A stretch of DNA of 64,000 bases from assembly GCF_017874215.1 (NCBI RefSeq), contig NZ_JAGGLB010000040.1, positions 1 to 64,000 of the forward strand, written 5' to 3'. Below the pieces are notes generated by a model. It saw nothing but the letters and a program-made list of their open reading frames with translations, was not told the origin of the DNA and did not search any database. The stretch comes from Paenibacillus eucommiae (GTDB lineage: Bacteria > Bacillota > Bacilli > Paenibacillales > NBRC-103111). Below, in pieces: positions 8,508 through 17,047 of this stretch (position 1 is the stretch's first letter; the number at the start of each line of letters is the position of its first letter). A program made the position numbers and the translations under genes.

Positions 8508-8918
8508 TTATGAAATTGAGGATTGTGTTTTCGTATCGAGTTTCGTATCGATCGCCTGCACGTCTTCTTCCGCCTCGGAACCGAACCAGGCCGCGATGCG
8601 ATTATGTGCCTTCTCCTTGACATCCTTGTCCACATACATGGCAACAGATACAAGAGCTCCTAACAAAATACTGAAATCATCGGCGTAACCGATTCCTACC
8701 ATAATATCGGGGATAGCATCAATAGGGGCTATGAAATACCCCAATGCTCCAATTATTACCGCTTTTGCTTTAAGTGGAACATTCGAGCTCTGGAGCACAT
8801 AATAAAGCAATAGCGCCACATAGACAACCTTCGTTCCAGCATTTTTGGCGAATTTTTGCAGCTTGCGCCAAAAGGAGCTTTCGGTATATTTTCGGGAAAA
8901 AGATAGACGGGTATTCAT
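8508..8918 (-). CDS. YkvA/DUF1232 family membrane protein
   Basis: Small protein (136 aa) with the DUF1232 signature: KAKAVIIGALGYFIAPIDAIPD followed by GYADDFSILLGALVSV, residues about 52-95. The motif forms two short hydrophobic segments around a conserved PxDxIPD turn. A charged N-terminus (about 35 residues) and an acidic tail flank it. GAGGTGA precedes the ATG. The family is widespread in bacteria without a known biochemical role. The gene stands alone and is convergent with the preceding gene. Confidence 0.85.
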   Translation of the reverse strand: MNTRLSFSRKYTESSFWRKLQKFAKNAGTKVVYVALLLYYVLQSSNVPLKAKAVIIGALGYFIAPIDAIPDIMVGIGYADDFSILLGALVSVAMYVDKDVKEKAHNRIAAWFGSEAEEDVQAIDTKLDTKTQSSIS

Positions 8919-9026
8919 AATCTCACCTCTTCGGGTTCATTTTTATTTAGCAGCCTTTATTTAGTTATCGTACAGGAGCTTTAGCATATAGTCAAACATT
9001 ACACAAAGGGGCGTTTAACAGTAAAA

Positions 9027-9086
9027 ACAGCATGTAAAACAGCATGTAAAACAGCATGTAAAACAGCATGTAAAACAGCATGTAAA
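9027..9086. repeat. Five perfect 12-bp tandem repeats
   Basis: The unit ACAGCATGTAAA is repeated five times without a mismatch (starts 9027, 9039, 9051, 9063, 9075). It lies in the divergent gap between the DUF1232 gene and the PAS-GGDEF-EAL gene, about 120 bp upstream of the latter. Perfect identity suggests recent slippage, so copy number may vary between strains. The rest of the 8919-9207 gap shows nothing else certain. Confidence 0.9.
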
Positions 9087-9207
9087 ACCGGCTATAGCTT
9101 TCTTCGCTTGCTCATACTTTCCTTAATGTTTACTAACGTTTTCTTGTTAATATAGAATACACAGTGAACGGCTCGAACCATTTTACCCAATGAAAGGGGA
9201 CAAATTG

Positions 9208-10974
9208 ATGACAGAAGAAGCAGGATCCGTTGATCAGAACAAGACGGATAATGAGATGCTAGGGGGGCTGGCTAATATTAACTCTGCTTTGGATGAGTCT
9301 TCCATAGTGGCTGTTGTCTCTCCAGACGGGGAAATTATATATGTGAATTCGAAGCTGTGCGAACTTTCTCAATATACAGAGCAAGAGCTGTTTGATCCGA
9401 GTTCTGCCCACCCCTTCTTGCTGGACAGTGCATTTCATAATGCGGAATTTTCAGCGGAAATATGGAGAACGATTACAGGGGGAAACGTCTGGAGAGGTGA
9501 GATCAGGGGGAGGGCCAAGGACGGCAGCTCTTACTGGGTGCATACGACGATTGTCCCTTACATGGATAAAGCGAACCGGCCGGAGAGGTTTGTAGCTATT
9601 GGTCATAATATTACGCAGCTTAAGCTGGCTGAAGAGGCTCTCAAGGAAAGTGAAGAAAGGTACCGCTTCCTGGCCTATTACGATGCACTAACTGAGCTTC
9701 CTAACCGTGATTATTTCAAAAGAGAGCTTGGGGACTTTCTCGAGAAGAAACAGGGCAGGCCCTTATCTATCCTTTGTCTGGATGTGGATCGCTTTAATAT
9801 TATTAACGATTCGATGGGCCAGCATTTCGGAGACACTTTATTAAAGGCAATAGGCATAAGACTGGTTCAAAGCTTAAGTGCGGGAACGCTAATCAGCAGA
9901 CAGAGCGGCGATGCGTTTCTGGTTATGCTTCAGGAGAGCACAGAGAATGAAGCTTCACAAATAGCTAAATCGATCCTGCATGCCTTCTCACAGCCCTTTG
10001 ATTTTGAAAAGCAAGAGGTATATATATCGCTAAGCATAGGTATCAGCACCTTTGGTGATAACAGTAAGGATTCCGACTCATTAATCAAAAGTGCTGAAAT
10101 GGCGATGTATCGTGCCAAAGAGCATGGGGGCAATCATTACCGCTTTTACTCTGCAGAGATGGCGAGGCAGCTCCTGCAGGGCATGTACATGGAGTACGGA
10201 ATGAGGAAAGCTTTGGAGAAAGGACAGTTTCGCGTATACTACCAGCCGAAGATCGATTTGCAAACAGGCGAAATTGTCGGCTCCGAGGCTTTGATCAGGT
10301 GGAACCACCCCGAGAAAGGGATGATTCCACCTTCTGACTTTATCCCGATTGCAGAGGAAACAGGATTGATAGTACCGATTGGCGAATGGGTGCTGCGGGA
10401 AGCCTGTTTGCAGAACAGAAAATGGATGGATCGGGGATTTACTCCCCTGCGCGTATCGGTTAATCTTTCTTTGCGGCAATTTCTGCAAGCTGATCTGGTT
10501 CAGAAGGTGGAAGGGATACTCCAAGAAACGGGGATTCATCCGGAAAATCTGATGCTTGAAATTACAGAAAGCACCGCCATGCATCATGTGGAGCAGGTTG
10601 TCTCTACTTTAATCGCGCTCAAAAAGCTGGGCCTCGGGCTGGCGCTCGATGATTTCGGAACCGGCTATTCTTCACTCAGCTATTTAAAAGCTTTTCCATT
10701 GGATATGATAAAAATTGATAAATCATTTGTCCATGATATGCTTCTGGATTCTTATGACGAATCTTTAATCGAAGCGATTATCAAGGTTGCGCATAGCCTG
10801 AATATTTCCGTACTGGCAGAAGGGGTGGAGAATAAGGAGCAATGGAAAGCACTGAAAGCTAAAAAATGCAACGAAGCGCAGGGGTATTTATTCAGTCACC
10901 CGCTGTCTCATCTGGATTTTGAATCCTATTTGAGAGGACTTGGCAGCAAAAGAATCGTTGTTGAAATTGCGTAA
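9208..10974 (+). CDS. PAS-GGDEF-EAL cyclic-di-GMP protein, probable phosphodiesterase
   Basis: Cytoplasmic signalling protein (588 aa): a PAS domain at about residues 25-140, GGDEF-fold domain at about 155-310 and EAL domain at about 335-580. The cyclase signature reads SGDAF instead of GGDEF, so cyclase activity is doubtful. The EAL catalytic set looks complete: EALIRW, LMLEITES, DDFGTGYSS, MIKIDKSF, LAEGVEN and QGYLFSHPL. It most likely hydrolyses c-di-GMP to pGpG, with the PAS sensing a cofactor or small molecule and the GGDEF possibly binding GTP. ATG 9208 has AAAGGGGA seven bases upstream, which beats the ATG 18 bp earlier. There is no transmembrane segment. Confidence 0.9.
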   Translation: MTEEAGSVDQNKTDNEMLGGLANINSALDESSIVAVVSPDGEIIYVNSKLCELSQYTEQELFDPSSAHPFLLDSAFHNAEFSAEIWRTITGGNVWRGEIRGRAKDGSSYWVHTTIVPYMDKANRPERFVAIGHNITQLKLAEEALKESEERYRFLAYYDALTELPNRDYFKRELGDFLEKKQGRPLSILCLDVDRFNIINDSMGQHFGDTLLKAIGIRLVQSLSAGTLISRQSGDAFLVMLQESTENEASQIAKSILHAFSQPFDFEKQEVYISLSIGISTFGDNSKDSDSLIKSAEMAMYRAKEHGGNHYRFYSAEMARQLLQGMYMEYGMRKALEKGQFRVYYQPKIDLQTGEIVGSEALIRWNHPEKGMIPPSDFIPIAEETGLIVPIGEWVLREACLQNRKWMDRGFTPLRVSVNLSLRQFLQADLVQKVEGILQETGIHPENLMLEITESTAMHHVEQVVSTLIALKKLGLGLALDDFGTGYSSLSYLKAFPLDMIKIDKSFVHDMLLDSYDESLIEAIIKVAHSLNISVLAEGVENKEQWKALKAKKCNEAQGYLFSHPLSHLDFESYLRGLGSKRIVVEIA

Positions 10975-11073
10975 CAACATTGCAAAAAAGCCGGCAGGAT
11001 TTATAACCCTGGATGACGAAGTCCTTCTGCAGCGTATGCAAGCTAGGTGTCAGCAGGGTGAAGGAGGAAGACA

Positions 11074-11445
11074 ATGATCAAAATATTTGTAGTGCTCGGC
11101 AGCTTGAATGCTTTTCTGGCTGTTGCTCTAGGGGCTTTCGGGGCCCATGCTTTGAAAGCAAAATTAAGTAAAGAGATGCTGGAAATTTATCAAACCGGGG
11201 TTCAGTACCATATGATTCATGCGGTCGGCTTGATTCTTATAGCACTCTTGGCAGATAAACTGGGCAACAGTACGCTCGTGAACATTTCCGGCTGGTCCAT
11301 GATGATCGGAATTGTTTTGTTCTCAGGAAGCCTGTATGTGTTAAGTTTATCCGGAATTAAAATTCTGGGGGCGATCACACCACTTGGTGGTGTCGGCTTT
11401 TTGCTCGCTTGGGTGTTAATCGCTGTTGCTGTCATGAAATCATGA
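11074..11445 (+). CDS. DUF423 small membrane protein (YwdK-like)
   Basis: Protein of 123 aa with four hydrophobic segments. The N-terminal GSLNAFLAVALGAFGAHALK and the later YHMIHAVGLILIALL match the DUF423/YwdK family. GAAGGAGG lies 6 bp before the ATG. Function is unknown; family members are single-gene units in many bacteria, as here. A strong hairpin follows the stop. Confidence 0.88.
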   Translation: MIKIFVVLGSLNAFLAVALGAFGAHALKAKLSKEMLEIYQTGVQYHMIHAVGLILIALLADKLGNSTLVNISGWSMMIGIVLFSGSLYVLSLSGIKILGAITPLGGVGFLLAWVLIAVAVMKS

Positions 11446-11474
11446 AATAAGGTGCCAAGGCCCATTCGGGTCAC

Positions 11475-11520
11475 AAAGAAACAGGGTGTTCTTCCTAAGA
11501 AGAGCACCCTGTTTCTTTCG
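11475..11520. terminator. Bidirectional intrinsic terminator
   Basis: AAAGAAACAGGGTG (11475-11488) pairs perfectly with CACCCTGTTTCTTT (11505-11518), a 14-bp stem with a 16-nt loop. It ends both the plus-strand DUF423 gene and the convergent minus-strand gene. Confidence 0.85.
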
Positions 11521-12033
11521 TTATCCAGTTACAAAGTCGTCAATTTCATTAAGCTTGAACAGATAAACCTTCTTCTCATCTACATGGTAAACGGTCACAT
11601 TCTGGGTTTCGTTATCATAGTTGAGAATGCGGCAGGGAAGGTTTAACTTGATTCCCTTAGCTTTAATAACGGTCATTCGAATTAATAAATTATTTTGCTT
11701 GAAAAATTCCAGCTGCTCAATGATCGGTAAGTAGCTGTCCTCATAAGCGGGGGCGGGAGGTGGAGCGGACTGCTTTTTTAGTTTACTGTCTGCCTCGTTC
11801 TTTTTCTCGGATTCTTTATGTTTAGCAAGAGTCAGCTTTTCATTCTCTTGGACACTTAGATCAATCAGCTTGCCGAGCTCAATGCCGCTTTTTACTTTAT
11901 AATCTTTGATGACCTCAGTATTTAGGAGGTGGAGGAGCTTTTCAAGGGCTAGTCCGTTAGTCCCATCTTCAATTAACAAATCTACTGTGAATAAGTATGA
12001 TTTTGTGGGATTTTCGCTTTTATCCGATTCCAT
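11521..12033 (-). CDS. Conserved hypothetical protein with a C-terminal beta domain
   Basis: Soluble protein (170 aa) not recognised as a named family. Residues 1-70 form a mixed region (SYLFTVDLLIEDGTNG). Residues 70-95 are a charged Lys/Glu-rich segment, followed by the proline stretch PPPAPAYED. The last 70 residues look like an SH3- or WYL-like beta domain (LIRMTVIKAKGIKL, then NVTVYHVDEKKVYLFKLNEIDDF). GGAGG lies five bases before the ATG. It sits alone between a shared terminator and the yunC gene. No function can be assigned. Confidence 0.75.
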   Translation of the reverse strand: MESDKSENPTKSYLFTVDLLIEDGTNGLALEKLLHLLNTEVIKDYKVKSGIELGKLIDLSVQENEKLTLAKHKESEKKNEADSKLKKQSAPPPAPAYEDSYLPIIEQLEFFKQNNLLIRMTVIKAKGIKLNLPCRILNYDNETQNVTVYHVDEKKVYLFKLNEIDDFVTG

Positions 12034-12223
12034 ATGCCCTCCGTAACAATGTCTTTTAAGAAAACTATATGATAACTATATCATGAATGCTTACCCAAAA
12101 ATAGCAAAATCTTAACACGGGAACGTAAAGAAAAGGAGAAAATGAAAAAACTTTATTCTTTTCACCCTCCGGCTTTCTGCAACATATAATGGATGGAGAA
12201 CTGACAAAAGGGGAGTGACGAAC

Positions 12224-12526
12224 ATGATCCGCGTTGAACCCATTATCCTTGAAGGCCATACGGTGCTTGCGATTGAAGTTCTTTTACCCAAAACGACCTT
12301 AATTATTATTACGACAAATAAGGGATATATCATGTGTGGAGCCCTCGATGTAAATTTGTTAAATGAGCGTCTTAGCGAGCGGAATATTGTTGCTGCAAGA
12401 GCTACAGGTGTAAAGACTGTTGCCGACCTTTTGGATGCTCCTTTGGAATCAGTTACTCATACGTCTAAAGACCTAGGCATCGAGGTGGGGATGATAGGCC
12501 GTGAGGCTATACTCAAGATGATGTGA
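12224..12526 (+). CDS. yunC: YunC family DUF1805 protein
   Basis: The 100-aa protein starts MIRVEPIILEG, matching the beginning of Bacillus YunC, and contains the family core GYIMCGALDVNLLNERL and DLLDAPLESVT. DUF1805 proteins are small alpha/beta domains of unknown function. ATG 12224 is supported by AAAGGGGAG 8 bp upstream, while an in-frame GTG 9 bp earlier overlaps that site. It is monocistronic, with its own terminator about 85 bp downstream. The related name yunD occurs elsewhere in the window. Confidence 0.9.
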   Translation: MIRVEPIILEGHTVLAIEVLLPKTTLIIITTNKGYIMCGALDVNLLNERLSERNIVAARATGVKTVADLLDAPLESVTHTSKDLGIEVGMIGREAILKMM

Positions 12527-12610
12527 ACATTCAGGGGGGAGATTATATAGAAAAAATAAACGAAACATTCATTATCAAATATTTACATATAAATGCTGCT
12601 GCAAAAGAGC

Positions 12611-12660
12611 AACCAAAAGATCGGATGCGGTTTTGGCCAACGGATCTTTTGGTTTTTTTG
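12611..12660 (+). terminator. Intrinsic terminator after yunC
   Basis: AACCAAAAGATC (12611-12622) pairs perfectly with GATCTTTTGGTT (12643-12654), a 12-bp stem followed by a run of T residues. It ends yunC transcription. Confidence 0.85.
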
Positions 12661-12753
12661 TGCGTTTGGGCTTGCTGGGGCGAGATTCTGAAAACGACAA
12701 CGCACGCAGGATATGGCATTAAACTTCCTAGATCTCTGCCTGTTCATTCCCGC

Positions 12754-13106
12754 ATGGAAATCATTCGCTGCTGCTTTGAACAGGAACAAAAGACGATATA
12801 TACAAATCCTACGAATTTGCTGCAATCCGCACCCTCCTCGTCCATTGATTGGCTCGAACGAAATGTGTATGGAAGTGGCCCCGCCTATTTGGAAACCAAA
12901 GTGGATCTCGATGTGCCTGTTGAATATGTTTCTTCTATAGAAATGAAAGGCAGTGGGGCCATAAGGATAATGTATCCGCCCGTTTTTCAGTAATGCCCGG
13001 CTCGCTGCTGCTCGTAGAAGGATGGACGAAAATAACTGCAAATGCAAGCAATACTCTCGGCAGCGATTGGATTGAGCATCGGATCTTGGTTGATCACAAA
13101 GGATAA
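12754..13106 (+). pseudogene. Probable frameshifted remnant of an unknown gene
   Basis: Two adjacent plus-strand frames read like pieces of one beta-rich protein. The first runs from about 12754 (MEIIRCCFEQEQKTIYTN..., then LETKVDLDVPVEYVSSIEMKGSG). The second begins around a GGGG run at 12955-12958 and continues KDNVSARFSVMPGSLLLVEGW..., with its stop at 13104-13106. A one-base indel in the G-run would join them. No good start or ribosome binding site is visible, and the upstream yunC terminator lies in the same frame, so the 5' end is probably missing. A minus-strand frame covers the same DNA but looks like a shadow. Confidence 0.35.
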
Positions 13107-13156
13107 ATACCGAATAACTGAGCAATGAGAAACAGAGTAACAGAGAATATTGAGAA

Positions 13157-13183
13157 AAGCAGCTTGAATAAGCTGCTTTTTTT
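13157..13183 (+). terminator. Intrinsic terminator
   Basis: AAGCAGCTT (13157-13165), loop GAAT, AAGCTGCTT (13170-13178), then T residues. It follows the frameshifted remnant and probably served that gene. Confidence 0.75.
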
Positions 13184-13348
13184 GTGCTCAACCTACGGGA
13201 AGGCGCGTGCTCTGGTCTTATGTTTTTGTTTGCTCAGAAAAGCAAATATAGGATATAATTATAGAAGTGAATGTTCACGTGTGCATAAAATAAGAAGTTT
13301 TTAATACCTTAATAATACTTAGAATAATGAACCCGAGGAGATGTGCCC

Positions 13349-14611
13349 ATGGAAATCAATACCAGCGAGCAACTTGCAGCTGTAGTTAAAAATGCTGTTC
13401 AACAACAAAAGATTACGGATATGCACACACATTTGTTTTCCCCTAATTTTGACAGCCTGCTGCACCGGGGTGTGGATGAGCTGTTAACCTACCACTATCT
13501 GGTGGCAGAGGTGATGCGTTGGAGCGACCTGCCGATTGAAATTTTTTGGCAGTTAACGAAGAGTGCGCAAGCGGATCATATTTGGCAGAAACTGTTTATC
13601 GAACATTCCCCGGTTAGCGAAGCTTGCCGGGGTGTGCTTACTACGCTGCAAGGTTTCGGCATCGATCTTCGTTCCCGCGATTTGGATGCTTTTCGTCAAA
13701 TTTATGCGCAGTATGATGCTTATTCACAAGTTGACAAGGTGCTGGAGCTCGCTGGGGTTGATCATGTGGTAATGACAAACGATCCGTTCGATGAGGAAGA
13801 GCGTGGCATATGGTTAAGCGGCACAAAGCCGGATCCGCGTTTTCATGCGGCTTTGCGTCTGGACCCTCTGCTAAATGATTATGCGGCCAACAAGGACAAG
13901 CTGCACGCATGGGGCTATCAGGTGGAGGATGTGTGGGGAGAGCAGACGGTGCGTGAAATAAGCCGATTTTTGCAAGATTGGATTGTCCGGATGAACCCGC
14001 TGTATATGGCTGTCTCGCTTCCGCCCGATTTTGCGTTCCCTGAGGATTCTGATCGCAGCCGCATAATCGAACACTGCATTCTGCCTGTATCCCGGGGAAA
14101 ATCGATTCCTTTTGCCATGATGATAGGTGTAACAAGGGCTGTGAACCCAGCGCTTCGCTCTGCTGGAGATTCACTCGATAAGGCAAGTCTTGAGCCGCTG
14201 GCCTATATGCTGCGAACCTACCCTCATAATAAGTTTATGACAACCTATCTTTCCCGCGAAAATCAGCATGAGCTTTGTGTGCTTGGCCGCAAGTTCCGGA
14301 ATTTATTCGTTTTTGGCTGCTGGTGGTTTTTGAACAGTCCGGCGCTAATTGAAGAGGTGACTCGAATGAGGTTTGAACTGCTTGGCTTAAGCGTGACTCC
14401 CCAACACTCGGATGCCCGCGTGCTGGACCAGCTCATCTACAAATGGAAGCATTCCAAGGAGATCATTTCCATGATTTTGCTGGAGAAATATAAGGATATT
14501 TTGCGTACCGGATGGGTGCTGGACTGTACAGAAATTGAGCGCGACGTTGCGGATCTGCTGCACAATAATTTTTGGCGTTTCTTGGACAAATCTGACAGGA
14601 TTCTCTCCTAG
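13349..14611 (+). CDS. Uronate-isomerase-like amidohydrolase-fold protein
   Basis: A 420-aa TIM-barrel protein of the amidohydrolase superfamily. The N-terminal metal motif is ITDMHTHLF (HxH, about residues 24-31). The middle and C-terminal parts (VMTNDPFDEEE, FGCWWFLNSPALIEEVTRMRFELLG) resemble glucuronate/uronate isomerase (UxaC). ATG 13349 has GAGGAG eight bases upstream; a GTG 6 bp earlier is less well placed. Classical uronate genes (uxuA, uxuB, kdgK) are absent nearby, so it may act on another sugar acid or have a different reaction. It is an isolated gene that precedes ydbS by about 70 bp. Confidence 0.75.
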   Translation: MEINTSEQLAAVVKNAVQQQKITDMHTHLFSPNFDSLLHRGVDELLTYHYLVAEVMRWSDLPIEIFWQLTKSAQADHIWQKLFIEHSPVSEACRGVLTTLQGFGIDLRSRDLDAFRQIYAQYDAYSQVDKVLELAGVDHVVMTNDPFDEEERGIWLSGTKPDPRFHAALRLDPLLNDYAANKDKLHAWGYQVEDVWGEQTVREISRFLQDWIVRMNPLYMAVSLPPDFAFPEDSDRSRIIEHCILPVSRGKSIPFAMMIGVTRAVNPALRSAGDSLDKASLEPLAYMLRTYPHNKFMTTYLSRENQHELCVLGRKFRNLFVFGCWWFLNSPALIEEVTRMRFELLGLSVTPQHSDARVLDQLIYKWKHSKEIISMILLEKYKDILRTGWVLDCTEIERDVADLLHNNFWRFLDKSDRILS

Positions 14612-14681
14612 CCGATAATTGACGGAAGGGAGCCGTCCGCGCTAGAATGGAGTATGCTTTTTTTGGAAAAGGAAGTGTAGC

Positions 14682-15164
14682 GTGATGCGGGGAATGCCTC
14701 AACAACAGTTAGACGAACGGGCACTGGCGGTATGGAAATGGTCCGGGTTGATTTCATCTTTGATTTCTTGGATAGTTACTATTTTTTTGGTATTCGCTGC
14801 CTTTCGGTTCAATTGGCCTTGGTGGATTGCAGTAATAGCTGGCGTACTTACCTTATTGGAGACGCTGCTTCTTGTTACAGTTCTTCCCAAGCGCAGATGG
14901 CAACGCTGGCGTTATGAGATCCGTGAGAATGAAATTGATCTCCAGCACGGATTTATTTTTCAGAAGCGGACGGTTATTCCGATGGTACGGGTTCAGCATG
15001 TCGACACCAATCAAGGGCCAATTATGCGTAAATATGGCTTATCGAGCGTGACGTTCTCAACAGCTGCTGGGAATCATGAAATCCCGGCGCTTGCGAATGA
15101 GCTCGCGGATAAGGTGCGAGACCAGATAGCGGAGCTGGCGAGGGTATCCCATGAAGACATCTAA
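14682..15164 (+). CDS. ydbS: YdbS-like bacterial PH-domain membrane protein
   Basis: Protein of 160 aa with two transmembrane helices (about residues 22-68) and one bPH2 (DUF304) domain with IRENEIDLQHGFIFQKRTVIPMVRVQHVDTNQGPIMRKYGL. This arrangement matches YdbS. Its stop overlaps the start of the following gene by 14 bp, so the two are translationally coupled, as in Bacillus. The start could be GTG 14682 or ATG 14685; AAAAGGAAG lies upstream. In Bacillus the YdbS/YdbT pair is linked to resistance against antimicrobial peptides made by relatives; that role here is inference. Confidence 0.88.
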   Translation: MMRGMPQQQLDERALAVWKWSGLISSLISWIVTIFLVFAAFRFNWPWWIAVIAGVLTLLETLLLVTVLPKRRWQRWRYEIRENEIDLQHGFIFQKRTVIPMVRVQHVDTNQGPIMRKYGLSSVTFSTAAGNHEIPALANELADKVRDQIAELARVSHEDI

Positions 15165-16740
15165 TGGAAAACGGATGCACCCGGTGTCTGCGCTGCTCGC
15201 GGCACTTAAATCGATGAAAGAATTGATCCTTCCCCTACTTATCCTGATTATAAGCCGCGGCTTTAATCGGGTGGAGGATGGAACGGAGCTGTTTTGGAGA
15301 TTGGCGCCAGGTGGAGCATTTTTTGTATGGACGATCGTATACGGTATTTTTTACTGGCTGATGTACCGGTATAGCATTGAAAATGGGCAGCTAAAAATCG
15401 AGCTGGGTGTGCTGGTGAAGAAAAAGCAGTTCATCCCGCTGGAACGCATTCAGACGATCGATTTGACGGAGGGGCTGCTTCACCGGTTATTTGGCGTGGT
15501 GCGGGTGCAGATCCAAACGGCAGGAGGAAAAAAACCGGAGGCGATCTTGACTGCTGTAACCAGGCAGGAAGCCGCAAGGCTGCAGGAGCTGCTGCACCCT
15601 TCTGAAGCTTTCCAGAATGAGCGAAGCAGACTGGTGGATCAATCTGGGCCAACTGTTCAGGCTGATCTAGCTGATCAGGTTGATCATTCGGAGCATTCGG
15701 GGCATTACGAACAGTCGCTGGATTCGGCACACAAACAAATATCGCAGCCTAAAGAGGAAATGGGCGCGCCAATTACAGGAAAAACGGCTCCAACCCGTCC
15801 CGCCAGCAGGTCGTATCGCCTTTCGACCGGCCGGCTCATCGCTGCTGGAATGACATTAGGCAGTATTGGAGTTGCAGTACCAATCATATTCGCGGCATTA
15901 TCACAGCTGGATCAAATCATGCCAAATATGTACAGCCGAGTGTGGAATTCGCTTAATCTGGGTGCGATCCCTATGCTTATTGCCGCTGTACTGGTAATTG
16001 CCTGGCTGATTTCCATTGTTGCTTCTATCCTTAAGTTTGCTAACTTCTCGCTGACTCGTACAGGCGATGATCTGCATATTGAACGTGGGCTGCTGGAAAG
16101 GCGGAGAGTGACACTGCCGATCAAGCGTATCCAGGCAATCCGCATCGTTGAGGAAGTCTTATGGCAGCCATTCGGGTTTGCCGCGATTCATGTTGAGAGC
16201 GCAGGCTACGGGAAACAAAAAGGGGAGTCAACGCTGCTGATGCCCTTGCTGCATAAACGGGAAATCGAATCATTCCTGCGGGAAGCAGCGCCGCATTTCG
16301 CACAGCCTGTTGATTCGGAGCTTACACCACTACCTAAACAAGCCTGGGCAGGTTACCTTTTACCGGATGCGATTTTCTTTGCTGTGCTAAGTGCTGCGGT
16401 AGGCTACTTTTTCACCTGGGGCTGGTTTGGCTTACTGCTCAGTCTGATTTCATTCCTGCTTGGCATTTGGAGGTTCAGGAATGGGGGCTGGAGATTACAG
16501 GGGGAAATGCTGCTGCTACGCAGCCGGCAAATCAGCCGGACTACTGTGCTGCTGCCGAAGGGAAGGATTCAGTTCTGCCATATTGCTACGAATCCGTGGC
16601 AGCGGAGAAAAGAGCTGTCCACATTTAGTGCTTCTATTGCTTCGGGTCTTGCAGGTTCAAAATTCCACCTGAAAGGCTTGCTGCTCAAGCAAAGCGAGGA
16701 ACTGCTTAATTGGTTCCATCGTGCAGGAAAGAATGTTTAG
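15151..16740 (+). CDS. ydbT: YdbT-like protein with multiple bacterial PH domains
   Basis: Partner of YdbS (529 aa). It has about six membrane segments in pairs, and repeated bPH2 modules that each begin with a beta hairpin: ENGQLKIELGVLVKKKQFIPLERIQTID (about residue 75), DLHIERGLLERRRVTLPIKRIQAIRI (about 305) and a third, weaker copy near 445-500. Residues about 155-215 form a variable linker rich in D, H, S and Q (ADLADQVDHSEHSGHYEQ). It overlaps ydbS by 14 bp. The length and domain order match YdbT of Bacillales. Confidence 0.87.
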   Translation: MKTSNGKRMHPVSALLAALKSMKELILPLLILIISRGFNRVEDGTELFWRLAPGGAFFVWTIVYGIFYWLMYRYSIENGQLKIELGVLVKKKQFIPLERIQTIDLTEGLLHRLFGVVRVQIQTAGGKKPEAILTAVTRQEAARLQELLHPSEAFQNERSRLVDQSGPTVQADLADQVDHSEHSGHYEQSLDSAHKQISQPKEEMGAPITGKTAPTRPASRSYRLSTGRLIAAGMTLGSIGVAVPIIFAALSQLDQIMPNMYSRVWNSLNLGAIPMLIAAVLVIAWLISIVASILKFANFSLTRTGDDLHIERGLLERRRVTLPIKRIQAIRIVEEVLWQPFGFAAIHVESAGYGKQKGESTLLMPLLHKREIESFLREAAPHFAQPVDSELTPLPKQAWAGYLLPDAIFFAVLSAAVGYFFTWGWFGLLLSLISFLLGIWRFRNGGWRLQGEMLLLRSRQISRTTVLLPKGRIQFCHIATNPWQRRKELSTFSASIASGLAGSKFHLKGLLLKQSEELLNWFHRAGKNV

Positions 16741-16745
16741 TAAGG

Positions 16746-16782
16746 CGTACTCTTGTAGATGTTACAGGGGTACGTTTTTTTT
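16746..16782 (+). terminator. Intrinsic terminator after ydbT
   Basis: CGTACTCTTGTA (16746-16757) pairs, with some G-T pairs, with TACAGGGGTACG (16763-16774), followed by eight T residues. It lies 6 bp after the ydbT stop. Confidence 0.8.
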
Positions 16783-16842
16783 ACAGGTATAGTTTATCGA
16801 ATTACAGCGATGAAGCTTATGGCGTGAGGCGTAAAGCGAAAA

Positions 16843-16920
16843 GCAAAAAGCAAAAAGCAAAAAGCAAAAAGCAAAAAAGTTAAAAGTTAAAAGTTAAAAG
16901 TTAAAAGCAAAAAGCAAAAA
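16843..16920. repeat. Heptamer microsatellite, GCAAAAA and GTTAAAA units
   Basis: Eleven consecutive 7-bp units: five GCAAAAA (one with an extra A), four GTTAAAA, two GCAAAAA. The period stays 7 bp through a change of unit, so two variant units expanded in one tract. It lies between the ydbT terminator and repeat array A. No gene covers it. Confidence 0.9.
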
Positions 16921-17047
16921 CTGGTTACCTTTTTCTAATTGAACTGCCAGTAAGTATAAGTGTTTTGGGGGAGCTTGGAGCAGTGGTAAATTGGAAGATA
17001 TGACCTTCATTCACCAAGGGAAGCAGAAAGGGGAAAACAACTTCTGA

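Noticed and set aside
12583..13191. 202-residue minus-strand reading frame
   Set aside because: Cys/Arg/Ser-rich shadow-like composition, no ribosome binding site, and it runs through two plus-strand terminators.
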